From NCBI GenBank assembly GCA_902774295.1, contig CACYHP010000001.1, positions 558,001 to 622,000 of the forward strand: a DNA stretch of 64,000 bases, in the 5' to 3' direction. Below, piece by piece: positions 17,131-24,642 of the stretch. The notes beneath the pieces were generated by a model. The model saw only the letters and a program-made list of their open reading frames with translations, made no database searches and was not told the DNA's origin. Position numbers and translations under genes: made by a program. Position 1 is the stretch's first letter; each line of letters starts with the position of its first letter. This DNA is from an uncultured Bacteroidia bacterium. GTDB lineage: Bacteria; Bacteroidota; Bacteroidia; Bacteroidales; F082.

Positions 17131-17581
17131 CGTGTTGCCCGATGCCAGCTCGATGCCTGCACCGGCACCCGTAGGAGCGTTGGCGTTGGCTCCCGTGCAG
17201 GTGAGGGTCACGCCCTCAGGCACGTAGAGATACACCGTGCCCTGAATTTTAAGGCCGCTGCCGCCAACGTTGCTGTTGGTGAAGCTGAGATTTGAATTGA
17301 CATAATAGTACGTGGTGTTACCCGTGCTACCTAGCGTATGCCCCGAGGTGGAGCCTGAATTAATGGCTGTCCAGTCGCCTGAGGTGGTCAGCGTCAGTGC
17401 ATAAACTTCCTCCCAACTGTTTTGTGCCCATGCTCCTTGTGCAACCGCGCACAGCAGAGCGAAAAATAGTAAAGTTTTCTTCATAATTATGTTAGTAGTT
17501 TGATTTTTTTGTTAAAAAGAGGTACAAAAATAATCAAACTATTCCAAACAAAAGGGGGTTTGAAGCCCTGGATTGCAAGTT

Positions 17582-17659
17582 TTGTAAATTTTGAAACTTT
17601 TTGTAAATTTTGAAAGTGATTTTTACGATTTTGAAACTCGGAATTGTAAATTTTGAAAG
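17582..17659. repeat. Cluster of TGTAAATTTTGAAA motifs upstream of adhesin gene
   Basis: Exact 14-base core TGTAAATTTTGAAA at 17583-17596, 17602-17615 and 17645-17658, with a degenerate copy (TTTACGATTTTGAAAC) at 17622-17637; starts are 19 to 22 bases apart. The same core recurs at 19527-19540 over the mutase promoter. Likely transcription-factor binding sites, with the adjacent AraC-type regulator as the obvious candidate. Confidence 0.65.
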
Positions 17660-17680
17660 TCGGAGTTGCAAAAAGTTGAG

Positions 17681-17724
17681 AGTTGAGGAGTTTAGAGTTG
17701 AGAGTAGTTGAGGAGTTTAGAGTT
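17681..17724. repeat. 25-base tandem repeat
   Basis: AGTTGAGGAGTTTAGAGTT occurs at 17681-17699 and 17706-17724, a 25-base period, with flanking GAGAGT words. It lies between the motif cluster and the end of the phosphoglycerate mutase gene. No function seen. Confidence 0.7.
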
Positions 17725-17770
17725 TGAAAGTTTGGAGTTTTATGACATGTTTATATGAAATAAAGCCATT

Positions 17771-19465
17771 TTAAAATGGCGATTTTCCCGAAATTCTCAA
17801 AATGTTGAGGTTCTTACATGACTGGGAAATGAGGCACTGGCCGGTCATTTCCTGTGGCTGTTGCAAGCCCATGATGTGGAGGATGGTAGGAGCCACGTCG
17901 GCAAGGACGCCGTTGCTCACCCTCGCGTTGCTGTTCTCTGTCACGTAGATGAAAGGGACAGGGTTGGTGGAGTGTGCGGTGTTGGGTGTGCCGTCGTCGT
18001 TGATGGCATGGTCGGCATTGCCATGGTCGGCAGTGATGACGACTTCATAGCCCTTCGCTTTGGCTGCCTCCACCAGTTCGCTCAGGCACTGGTCGATAGT
18101 CTGCACTGCCGTTTGGATGGCGGAGTAAACCCCCGTGTGTCCCACCATGTCGGCGTTGGCGAAATTCACCACAATCCAGTCGTAGCGGTTGGTGTTGAGC
18201 GCCTCGATGAGACGGTCTTTCAACTCGTAGGCCGACATCTCAGGCTGCAGGTCGTAGGTGGCGACCGCCGGAGAGTTCACCAGGATGCGGTCTTCACCCT
18301 CGAACGGCTCTTCGCGTCCTCCGTTGATGAAGGAGGTGACATGGGCATATTTCTCGGTCTCGGCGGCATGAAGCTGCTTCAGACCTTTGCTTGCGATATA
18401 TTCGCCAAGGGTATTCTCAACATTTCCTTTAGGGAAGATGACGTGTATGCCTGTGAAAGAGTCGTCGTATGGTGTCATGCAGTAGTACTGGAGATTAGGA
18501 ATTGTCTGCATGTCCTGCTCAGGAATGTCGTGCTGAGTGAGCGCAATGGTCATTTCTTTGGCGCGGTCGCTGCGGAAGTTGAAGAAGATGACGACGTCGC
18601 CATCTTTGATACGTCCGTCGACGTTGCTGTTGACGAGCGGTTCCATAAACTCGTCGGTGTTTTTGTGTTCAGGCGTGTGCGAGTCGTAGCACGACTGTAT
18701 GCCTTCGACCATGTCGGTCACCTCACGACCCTGGCCATGTACGAGCAGGTCGTAACCCAGCTTGATGCGGTCCCAGTTGTTGTCGCGGTCCATGGCGTAG
18801 TAACGTCCGATGACAGTTGCCACAACGCCTGTGCCTGCCTCTGCCATGTGCTGCTGCAGGTCGATGACGAAGCCTTTGCCCGACATAGGGTCTGTGTCGC
18901 GACCGTCCATGAAGCAGTGCACGTAGCAGTTCTCAATGTTATACTGTGCGGCGATATCGATGAGCTTAAAGAGGTGGTCTATTGAAGAGTGGACGCCGCC
19001 GTCTGATGTCAAGCCCATAAGATGAAGGCTCTTGCCGGTGGATTGTGCATAGCTGTAAGCCGACTGGATTTCAGGGTTTTGCAAGATGGAGTTGTCGTCA
19101 CAGGCGTGGTTGATCATCACCAGATCCTGATAGATGACGCGTCCGGCGCCGATGTTGAGGTGTCCCGTCTCGGAGTTGCCCATCTGTCCGTCGGGCAGAC
19201 CCACGTATTCGCCCGAAGCCTGAAGCTGTGAGTGAGGATAGGTGGCGTTGAGGTAGTCGATATAAGGCGTGGGAGTATTCGCGATGGCGTCGTCCTCTCC
19301 CTGGTCGCCGATGCCCCAGCCGTCGAGGATTACCAAAAGAGCTTTCTTTGGTGTGCTGTCCGAAATAGGGTTGCCCGTGTTGTTTTCTTTTTTACACGAT
19401 GTGAAAATATCTGCGCAGCAAATGATGATGGCTGCGAGCATCAATGTGGTTTTAAATCTTATCAT
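17771..19465 (-). CDS. gpmI: 2,3-bisphosphoglycerate-independent phosphoglycerate mutase with lipoprotein signal
   Basis: 564 residues. The catalytic body is a full cofactor-independent mutase: metal motif [10 protein letters not shown] (Asp-48), phosphoserine loop MGNSETGH (Ser-98), and the alkaline-phosphatase-type metal sites [13 protein letters not shown] and [10 protein letters not shown]. It interconverts 3- and 2-phosphoglycerate, normally in the cytoplasm. Here it is preceded by a typical lipoprotein signal: charged start (MIRFK), hydrophobic helix and lipobox FTSC with Cys-24, then a polar linker. The mature enzyme would thus be lipid-anchored outside the cytoplasm, which is unusual. 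A tail of about 18 residues extends beyond the family end. It sits between the adhesin and the AraC-type regulator; a shared 14-base motif overlies its promoter region (-7 element TATCTTTG on the minus strand at 19506-19513). Confidence 0.9.
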   Translation of the reverse strand: MIRFKTTLMLAAIIICCADIFTSCKKENNTGNPISDSTPKKALLVILDGWGIGDQGEDDAIANTPTPYIDYLNATYPHSQLQASGEYVGLPDGQMGNSETGHLNIGAGRVIYQDLVMINHACDDNSILQNPEIQSAYSYAQSTGKSLHLMGLTSDGGVHSSIDHLFKLIDIAAQYNIENCYVHCFMDGRDTDPMSGKGFVIDLQQHMAEAGTGVVATVIGRYYAMDRDNNWDRIKLGYDLLVHGQGREVTDMVEGIQSCYDSHTPEHKNTDEFMEPLVNSNVDGRIKDGDVVIFFNFRSDRAKEMTIALTQHDIPEQDMQTIPNLQYYCMTPYDDSFTGIHVIFPKGNVENTLGEYIASKGLKQLHAAETEKYAHVTSFINGGREEPFEGEDRILVNSPAVATYDLQPEMSAYELKDRLIEALNTNRYDWIVVNFANADMVGHTGVYSAIQTAVQTIDQCLSELVEAAKAKGYEVVITADHGNADHAINDDGTPNTAHSTNPVPFIYVTENSNARVSNGVLADVAPTILHIMGLQQPQEMTGQCLISQSCKNLNILRISGKSPF

Positions 19466-19525
19466 ATCATATATTTTTTAAATAGTAAAGTGCGAAAAGG
19501 AACGACAAAGATACGCAGTTTCGGC

Positions 19526-19541
19526 GTGTAAATTTTGAAAC
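19526..19541. promoter_or_regulatory. Motif GTGTAAATTTTGAAAC over the -33 region of the gpmI promoter
   Basis: Fourteen of the 16 bases equal the core found three times upstream of the adhesin. The -7 element of the minus-strand mutase promoter (TATCTTTG, 19506-19513) lies 12 bases downstream, so a protein bound here would cover the -33 position. The motif ends at the first base of the regulator's stop codon. Confidence 0.55.
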
Positions 19542-20647
19542 TACATATCCTGCATCCAGGTGGTTACAGATTGCCCCATGCGCTGCTTGAAGGCGAGACT
19601 GAAGGTGCTGTAGCTGCGGAAGCCGCTTTCGCTGGCAAGCTGCTGTACGATGATGGTCTTTCCGGCAGAGACTGCCTCACGATAGAGCTTCGTGAAGTGG
19701 TTGATGCGGAGATTGTTGATATAGGCATTGAAGGTGATACCTTGGTATGAGAAATACTGGCTGAGATAGGTACGGTTGGTGCCGATGATCTTTGCGAGCT
19801 GTGGAAGAGTGAGGTTGTGCTGCAAGTAGAGCTGAGTGGCAACACAATGCTCATCGAGCAGATGTTCGATGTTGGAAGGAATGACCAAAGGCTGTCGTGT
19901 CGATTCGTAGGGTTGTTCCTCCGGTTGTTCGGGTTGTTCTTCGACTGTAATGTTTTTAAGCTGCGGCAGCGTCTCAATACGCCACAGTAGGAAGCAGTAA
20001 AAAATGATTGAGATGAATTGCACGATATAGTTTATTGTAAGGTCTTCGCCATCGAATCCATAGATCATGATTAACAGCAGGATGACGGTTATCAGCGCAT
20101 GGCTCAGCCGTACCTCCTTGTTCTCCAAGTCGGCATAGTTGTCGCGCAGCCAACGTCCGTATTGCTTGACAGCAAATCCCATATATATGGTAAAAATGAC
20201 GTAAACCAACAAGATGTATGCTAATCCGAAGGTTTGGAAATAACCATTGGGATTGACAATGTGGAGTATCTTGAGCACCGCGAATGGTATAGTCGCTATG
20301 ACGATGGGCCAGACGTGCCGCTTGCGGTCTTGGAGCATGGCAAACATAGTGCCGGGGATGGTGGTGAACAACGTTAGACAGTCGAGATAAGTGAGCACCA
20401 TAAAAGCCACAGAATTAGTGTCGCCGGAATAGATGCGGAAAAAGAGCCACCATATATGGCCCAAAAATGTTAAGGCAAAGAGTGCCGCAGCCCAACGGCG
20501 CAGTGGCATGGGTGGCGTGACATCGGCTGAGAAGGCGTTGCCCTTACGAAACAGCAAGTATATGCAGGCGTTGAGCGCTATTATTGCTGATACGCCGTAG
20601 AGCATGAAAAATAATATGATGGAGGTGGATATATGATCGAGTGACAT
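19541..20647 (-). CDS. AraC-family transcriptional regulator with N-terminal membrane domain
   Basis: 368 residues from ATG 20647 (a TTG four codons upstream is less likely). About six transmembrane helices occupy residues 8-230 (for example SIILFFMLYGVSAIIALNA and LAYILLVYVIFTIYMGFA). A cytoplasmic Pro/Glu/Gln linker (EEQPEQPEEQP) then leads to a C-terminal AraC-type double HTH at about 265-368: LTLPQLAKIIGTNRTYLSQYF, and the signature IIVQQLASESGFRSYSTFSLAFKQRMG. Such membrane-bound AraC proteins sense an envelope or extracellular cue by an unknown route. Divergent from the C10 protease gene; both -33 boxes fall within one palindromic region. Neighbouring genes encode secreted proteins, which suggests a local regulon. 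Confidence 0.9.
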   Translation of the reverse strand: MSLDHISTSIILFFMLYGVSAIIALNACIYLLFRKGNAFSADVTPPMPLRRWAAALFALTFLGHIWWLFFRIYSGDTNSVAFMVLTYLDCLTLFTTIPGTMFAMLQDRKRHVWPIVIATIPFAVLKILHIVNPNGYFQTFGLAYILLVYVIFTIYMGFAVKQYGRWLRDNYADLENKEVRLSHALITVILLLIMIYGFDGEDLTINYIVQFISIIFYCFLLWRIETLPQLKNITVEEQPEQPEEQPYESTRQPLVIPSNIEHLLDEHCVATQLYLQHNLTLPQLAKIIGTNRTYLSQYFSYQGITFNAYINNLRINHFTKLYREAVSAGKTIIVQQLASESGFRSYSTFSLAFKQRMGQSVTTWMQDM

Positions 20648-20696
20648 TGTCGTAAACAATTTTTTTACGATGCAAAGATAATGATTTTTCTAATTG

Positions 20697-20737
20697 TGTC
20701 AAAATTTTGAAACATTTCAAAAATAATTGTATTTTTG
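20697..20737. promoter_or_regulatory. Divergent promoters sharing a palindromic operator
   Basis: Perfect 8-2-8 palindrome TTTTGAAA-CA-TTTCAAAA at 20705-20722. The plus-strand protease promoter reads TTTG 20706-20709, 20 bases, TATTTTTG 20730-20737. The minus-strand regulator promoter reads TTTG (complement of 20700-20703), 19 bases, TATCTTTG (complement of 20673-20680). The palindrome covers the protease -33 box and abuts that of the regulator, and it contains the AATTTTGAAA half of the recurring motif. Confidence 0.65.
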
Positions 20738-20778
20738 CAGTCCTTAATCAAAATAAATTAACCATAAAATTAAAAAAG

Positions 20779-21795
20779 ATGAAAAAAACTTTATCTGTAT
20801 TGTTATTGTTTTGCGCTTTGACGAGCTTTGCGCAAGTACCTCTTTTGAAATCAGAGTGGGACCAAGGCTATCCTTACAACATGCTCTGCCCAAGAGATCC
20901 TTTTAACGGTTATGCGTATTGCGCTGCCGGTTGTCCAGCTGTTGCCATGGGGCAGATTATCAATTATTTGAGAACAACACAAGGCACTCGCTTTGACGAT
21001 GGTGATGACTATCTCCATGATTACGTAGGTAGAACATATAATATTGATGACGATTGGGAAAGATTGCAATTCCCGTCATTCCCAATGCTGAACGTTATGC
21101 TGGATTCTGTCGATGCCACTTTCGAACGTGGCGATGAACTCAGCGACACATTGAAGGCTGCTGTGATTTTTGCTTGCGGCACGGCATGTACACAGATCTA
21201 TACTTCTGATATGGGCTCTGGTACTTTCTTTGTGGATCAGGCGTTTGCAGCATATAAGCGTTTTGGCTTCACTGACTGTAAGCTGTTCCGTGACCCGACT
21301 GACGAGATGTACGAGATTCTGATTTCCAACCTGGAAGACGGCTATCCTGCCCATCTGGCTGTTGAAAATCCTGAGGGAACGATAGGACATAATGTCGTGG
21401 TTGACGGCTATCGCGAAACGGATGGCAAGTTCCATATCAACTTTGGCTGGGGTGGTCCTAATGATGACTGGTATGACATCCCAGACCCTAATTTTGCTTA
21501 TGGAATGACAAAAGTGGAAGGCATAATCTTGGATATCATTCCTACAAATGATGCTGTCCAGAAGGTCTTAAGCCACTCACTTGAGGTTTATCCGAATCCG
21601 GCTTCCGACGTTCTTTACATAGACAATCTTCCTTGCAAAGAAGCAGAATACGCAGTATTCAATGTTATGGGACAAAAGGTGGGTGCCGGTACTTTAAATG
21701 GAAAGATTTCCGTTGCCGAATTTGAAAAAGGACTCTATGTTTTGCAAATCAAAGGTGAAAAATTCCTTGAAACGACTAAATTCATTGTGAAATAG
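20779..21795 (+). CDS. C10 family cysteine protease (streptopain-like) with T9SS sorting domain
   Basis: 338 residues from ATG 20779. Signal peptide at 1-18 (ending SFA). The catalytic domain has CAAGCPAVAMGQI with nucleophile Cys-52, HNVVVDGYRE with His-204, and FHINFGWGG with Trp-224, the SpeB-type triad region. From about 265 comes a type A T9SS C-terminal sorting domain (LEVYPNPASDVLYI, VFNVMGQKV, KGLYVLQIK). The protein would be exported through type IX secretion and attached to the surface or released. The catalytic domain starts almost directly after the signal peptide, so the inhibitory propeptide typical of C10 zymogens is missing or very short. Divergent from the AraC-type regulator, with a shared operator-like palindrome. 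Confidence 0.9.
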   Translation: MKKTLSVLLLFCALTSFAQVPLLKSEWDQGYPYNMLCPRDPFNGYAYCAAGCPAVAMGQIINYLRTTQGTRFDDGDDYLHDYVGRTYNIDDDWERLQFPSFPMLNVMLDSVDATFERGDELSDTLKAAVIFACGTACTQIYTSDMGSGTFFVDQAFAAYKRFGFTDCKLFRDPTDEMYEILISNLEDGYPAHLAVENPEGTIGHNVVVDGYRETDGKFHINFGWGGPNDDWYDIPDPNFAYGMTKVEGIILDIIPTNDAVQKVLSHSLEVYPNPASDVLYIDNLPCKEAEYAVFNVMGQKVGAGTLNGKISVAEFEKGLYVLQIKGEKFLETTKFIVK

Positions 21796-21824
21796 TTGTA
21801 ATTTTGCAAAAAATTTACAACATC

Positions 21825-22832
21825 ATGAAATCACTTCTTGGAATGTCCCTCGTAGAGCTGCAAAACGTTGTGGCTCAACATAATATGCCGAAATTCACCG
21901 CCAAACAGCTCGTCGACTGGCTCTATCGCAAACGTGTAAAGACCTTCGATGAGATGACAAATCTGTCTAAGCAGACTCGTCAGGTTTTGGCTGAGAACTA
22001 CGAGACCGGTTATCGCGATTACGCCGATGTGCAGGAATCGAAGGACGGCACCAAGAAATATCTGTTTCCGGCTGAAGACGGCTTCATCGAGACAGCGTAT
22101 ATCCCTGAAAAAGAACGCGCTACGCTTTGCGTGTCGTGCCAGGTGGGATGCAAGATGAACTGCCTCTTCTGCCAGACCGGAAAACAAGGCTTCCAAGGCA
22201 ACCTGTCGGCTGGCGACATCATAAATCAGATACTTAACCTGCCGGAATACGACACTTTGACGAACTTCGTCTTCATGGGCATGGGCGAGCCGATGGATAA
22301 CTATGACAACATCATGCGGGTGCTCGAAATCATGACCTCCGACTGGGGTTTGGCGATGAGTCCGACACGTATCACGGTATCCACAGCAGGCGTCATTCCG
22401 AACATGAAACGCTTCATCAAGGAGTCGAAATGCAACCTCGCCGTCAGTCTGCACAGCCCGTTCCACGACGAGCGCGCGAAAATCATGCCTGTAGAGAAGT
22501 CATACCCTATAAATGAGGTCATACACGCCATCCGCCAACACGACTGGAGCGGTCAGCGTCGTGTGTCGTTCGAATATATAGTGTTTAAAGGCCTTAATGA
22601 CACTCCGAAGCATATCAACGAGCTCGCAAAACAACTTGGCAGCCTCCGTTGCCGCGTCAATTTAATAAGGTTCCACGCAATCCCTAACATCGACTTGCAA
22701 AGTCCTTCAATGGAAGACATGGTCCGCTTCCGCGATAAACTCAACGACAAAGGAATTATAGCAACGATAAGGGCTTCGAGAGGTCAAGACATCGATGCTG
22801 CGTGTGGGTTGCTGTCGACGAAGAGAGTTTAA
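21825..22832 (+). CDS. rlmN: 23S rRNA (adenine-2503-C2)-methyltransferase
   Basis: 335 residues from ATG 21825 (an in-frame TTG lies seven codons upstream). Radical-SAM enzyme that methylates A2503 of 23S rRNA and A37 of some tRNAs through two S-adenosylmethionine molecules. The cluster motif CQVGCKMNCLFCQTG contains CxxxCxxC. GMGEPMDNYDN is the SAM-binding GEP motif. LAVSLHSPFHDERAKIMP is typical of the family, and the C-terminal Cys (AACGLLSTK) is the methyl carrier. Length is normal. It lies 29 bases after the protease; TAATTTTG at 21799-21806 may give it its own promoter. Confidence 0.96.
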   Translation: MKSLLGMSLVELQNVVAQHNMPKFTAKQLVDWLYRKRVKTFDEMTNLSKQTRQVLAENYETGYRDYADVQESKDGTKKYLFPAEDGFIETAYIPEKERATLCVSCQVGCKMNCLFCQTGKQGFQGNLSAGDIINQILNLPEYDTLTNFVFMGMGEPMDNYDNIMRVLEIMTSDWGLAMSPTRITVSTAGVIPNMKRFIKESKCNLAVSLHSPFHDERAKIMPVEKSYPINEVIHAIRQHDWSGQRRVSFEYIVFKGLNDTPKHINELAKQLGSLRCRVNLIRFHAIPNIDLQSPSMEDMVRFRDKLNDKGIIATIRASRGQDIDAACGLLSTKRV

Positions 22833-22844
22833 AACGATTTCGTT

Positions 22845-23786
22845 TTATATAAGCTTAGCCAGGTTTTTATCAATCTCTTCTTTGTACGCTTCTTTCAGTT
22901 CCACCGGAAGAAAACTTATGTCGATAAAATCATGCCATTTAGGGGCGACTGTTATAAACTTGTTAAAAATGTTTTCGATAACTTTTTCTTCTAATCCTGA
23001 TAATGACATTGCCCGCATGAAATTCTGACGATTGATTTTTTTCTTTCGTCCGTCGAGTGTTAATGCCAGTTCTTCTATGTCTTTAGGATAAACCAAATGA
23101 ACGTTAAGAAGGTCGTAAGCTTGTGAAAGCACATAATTCCCTGGCATCTTACTTATGAGCGAAAAGTTTTTGAGATGCATGTCCGAATTGCCCACAATCC
23201 AAGAAAACACCACTACTTCCCAGAAATTAACCAAATCCAGCATTGGGGCGGAAGAATAATGTTTGATCATCTTGGCGATATTTTCGTATGACGATTTGTA
23301 TTTGTCGGCAGTAATACGTTCGCTTATCTGGCAAAGGTCTTCCATCAAATATTTTTTGCCGTGGTTGTCGCGGTCTATTCTTCGTGTCAGATATGTCGTT
23401 TCGCCATCACTGAAACGAATCAATGTGTGTGGAACAACGGCAATTTTGGCTATTTCGGCAAGGTGCATTGTGAGGTCTTCGACTTCCGGAAGCCAAGGAA
23501 AATCGTCAGATTTCGGTTTCAAAATATATTTGCCCCAAAGTCCGACTATAGTCATGCGGTCGGGTTCGTCTTTCCCTCCCTTGTTTACGTCCATCGACAG
23601 TTTCGATTGCACGCCAGTGACGGCAATCCTGTTTAGAACTGATTCTTTAGCCAAATCATTGATATTATCTCTCGAATATGGAAGGACTGGTGCTTCGGTT
23701 TTTCCAAAGAATTTCTTGGCACATCCCGGATGATAGTCCTTTTGTCCTTCTTCCAGTTCTTTATAGCAATACAGACATTTACACAT
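22845..23786 (-). CDS. HipT-like serine/threonine kinase toxin (HipA C-terminal domain)
   Basis: 313 residues. It begins with a small zinc-binding knuckle (CKCLYC ... HPGC), common in Bacteroidetes members. The Gly-rich loop region TGVQSKLSM, the lysine strand KYILKPK, the catalytic segment GNSDMHLKNFSLI and the metal Asp in AYDLLN match the HipA kinase fold. HipA kinases stop translation by phosphorylating aminoacyl-tRNA synthetases (GltX for E. coli HipA, TrpS for HipT of HipBST). The N-subdomain normally fused to HipA is encoded separately upstream (HipS). The start is one base after the HipS stop region, so translation is coupled. All three genes have proper starts and stops, arguing for a real split system and not a broken hipA. 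Confidence 0.88.
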   Translation of the reverse strand: MCKCLYCYKELEEGQKDYHPGCAKKFFGKTEAPVLPYSRDNINDLAKESVLNRIAVTGVQSKLSMDVNKGGKDEPDRMTIVGLWGKYILKPKSDDFPWLPEVEDLTMHLAEIAKIAVVPHTLIRFSDGETTYLTRRIDRDNHGKKYLMEDLCQISERITADKYKSSYENIAKMIKHYSSAPMLDLVNFWEVVVFSWIVGNSDMHLKNFSLISKMPGNYVLSQAYDLLNVHLVYPKDIEELALTLDGRKKKINRQNFMRAMSLSGLEEKVIENIFNKFITVAPKWHDFIDISFLPVELKEAYKEEIDKNLAKLI

Positions 23787-23787
23787 A

Positions 23788-24114
23788 CTATTCAGCCTCC
23801 TCCAATCCTATTATTCCGATGGCGCCGATACAGTCTTTGCAACAAGTCATAAGCAATCCCATTCTGTCGTTGGGGTTGAGTTTCCAATTTTTTGAGGCCA
23901 CGTCTAGCAACCATCCTTCTGGAATGAGACCATCGAAAAATGGGAACATGGTTGACGACTGATAAGGCTTGCTCGTCAACGGCAAAGTTAAACTTATTGG
24001 TTCGGCATTTCCTGATGTCAAATAATCCTCGTCGTAGCAAAATGAATAGCCGTTTTCGTCTTCAACGAGTTGTCCGACCTTCGTCTCCCTATAAAAGACA
24101 TCTGCTTTCTTCAT
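23788..24114 (-). CDS. HipS-like protein (HipA N-terminal subdomain), candidate antitoxin
   Basis: 108 residues equal to the Couple_hipA N-terminal domain: VFYRETKVGQLVEDENG, then ISLTLPLTSKPYQS and FPFFDGLIPEGWLL. In the E. coli O127 HipBST system, the equivalent stand-alone protein is the antitoxin that neutralises the kinase HipT. Its ATG overlaps the hipB stop by four bases (ATGA), and its stop is followed at once by the kinase gene, a tight B-S-T order. Whether it acts as antitoxin here is inferred from that precedent. Confidence 0.85.
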   Translation of the reverse strand: MKKADVFYRETKVGQLVEDENGYSFCYDEDYLTSGNAEPISLTLPLTSKPYQSSTMFPFFDGLIPEGWLLDVASKNWKLNPNDRMGLLMTCCKDCIGAIGIIGLEEAE

Positions 24115-24335
24115 AACACAGAATCTCCTCTCTGCTGTTCGACAACGCCCAATTCTTTGCCGAAAAGTGCCAAGATGGCATTTGTTTTATCCATCCTCAA
24201 GGTCTTTTTCCCTTGCTCCAAATCTCTCACGAAACGAAGTCCCACGCCCGATTTGTACGACAAATCTTCCTGCGTCAGTCCATATTGCTTTCGCAGAGCC
24301 TTAACCTGTTGTGACAATCTGCTTTTTTCAGCCAT
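24111..24335 (-). CDS. HipB-like XRE-family antitoxin / repressor
   Basis: 74 residues from ATG 24335 (a longer frame would start 13 codons upstream in poor context). XRE helix-turn-helix: LSQQVKALRKQYGLTQEDLSYKSGVGLRFVRDLEQGKKTLR, followed by a short hydrophobic strand and C-terminal tail (VVEQQRGDSVL). It should bind the operators upstream of its own promoter. A minus-strand -7 element TATTTTTG lies at 24352-24359, and the nearest operator (24379-24396) covers the expected -33 position. First gene of the tripartite locus. Confidence 0.88.
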   Translation of the reverse strand: MAEKSRLSQQVKALRKQYGLTQEDLSYKSGVGLRFVRDLEQGKKTLRMDKTNAILALFGKELGVVEQQRGDSVL

Positions 24336-24378
24336 AACCAATAATTTTTTGCAAAAATACAAAATTATTTTCACATAT

Positions 24379-24476
24379 TATATCGTTTCGGGTATAAAAA
24401 ATATAAATTTTGATAAAATATACCCGATAAGGTATAAAATAATAAATTTTTGATGAATTATATCCGAAAGGGTATA
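24379..24476. promoter_or_regulatory. Three 18-base HipB-type operators at exact 40-base spacing
   Basis: TATATCGTTTCGGGTATA at 24379-24396, TATACCCGATAAGGTATA at 24419-24436 and TATATCCGAAAGGGTATA at 24459-24476. Each is an imperfect palindrome of the form TATAyCC-n-GGkTATA; the starts are exactly 40 bases apart, about four helical turns. E. coli HipB operators have the related form TATCC-N8-GGATA. The first copy overlies the expected -33 box of hipB. Confidence 0.8.
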
Positions 24477-24586
24477 AAAATGATTCACCTTTTTAGAAAG
24501 GACAAAATTTTGGATTATTGCAAAATTATCCATATTTTACACTTTTCGATAATTTCTAAAAAATTCTCACTTCTAACTTTTTTTTG

Positions 24587-24594
24587 TATCTTTG
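24587..24594 (+). promoter_or_regulatory. -7 promoter element of ORF6N gene
   Basis: TATCTTTG matches TAnnTTTG, 48 bases before the start codon. No convincing -33 element was found at the right distance. Confidence 0.4.
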
Positions 24595-24642
24595 CAGTCA
24601 GGTAGCAAATCATAATTTAGTAACCTCTTAAAGTCTTAAAAA

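Larger units (their letters stand above)
11992..17484 (-). pseudogene. Giant repeat adhesin with T9SS sorting domain, split by two frameshifts
   Basis: The uninterrupted part is 1704 codons (12370-17484). It begins with a signal peptide (MKKTLLFFALLCAVAQGAWA), then a Gly-rich region (about 115-330) and a beta-helix-like region. Three homologous blocks of about 275 residues follow (about 641-910, 911-1190, 1191-1465), each with FxGTFLG, TIKDLKVAGSI, GGIVA and a closing NGI(L/F)xDxxYY. Reading stops at QDGNDFL*. One base missing near 12377 would continue into LNFKTNETGRY and a normal T9SS C-terminal domain in the next frame. A second one-base loss near 12045 would restore VYIFRLNGKTQKIVIK and a stop at 11992. 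Family role: surface adhesin exported by type IX secretion. The shifts may be real or assembly errors; both are single-base losses. Confidence 0.8.

Noticed and set aside
17861..18985. 374-residue frame opposite the phosphoglycerate mutase
   Set aside because: The minus-strand mutase is unmistakable; the opposite frame is His/Val-rich shadow sequence without any known family.
22845..24114. Split hipA as a frameshifted pseudogene
   Set aside because: Both parts have proper starts and stops and tight coupling, and the B-S-T order matches the known HipBST arrangement.
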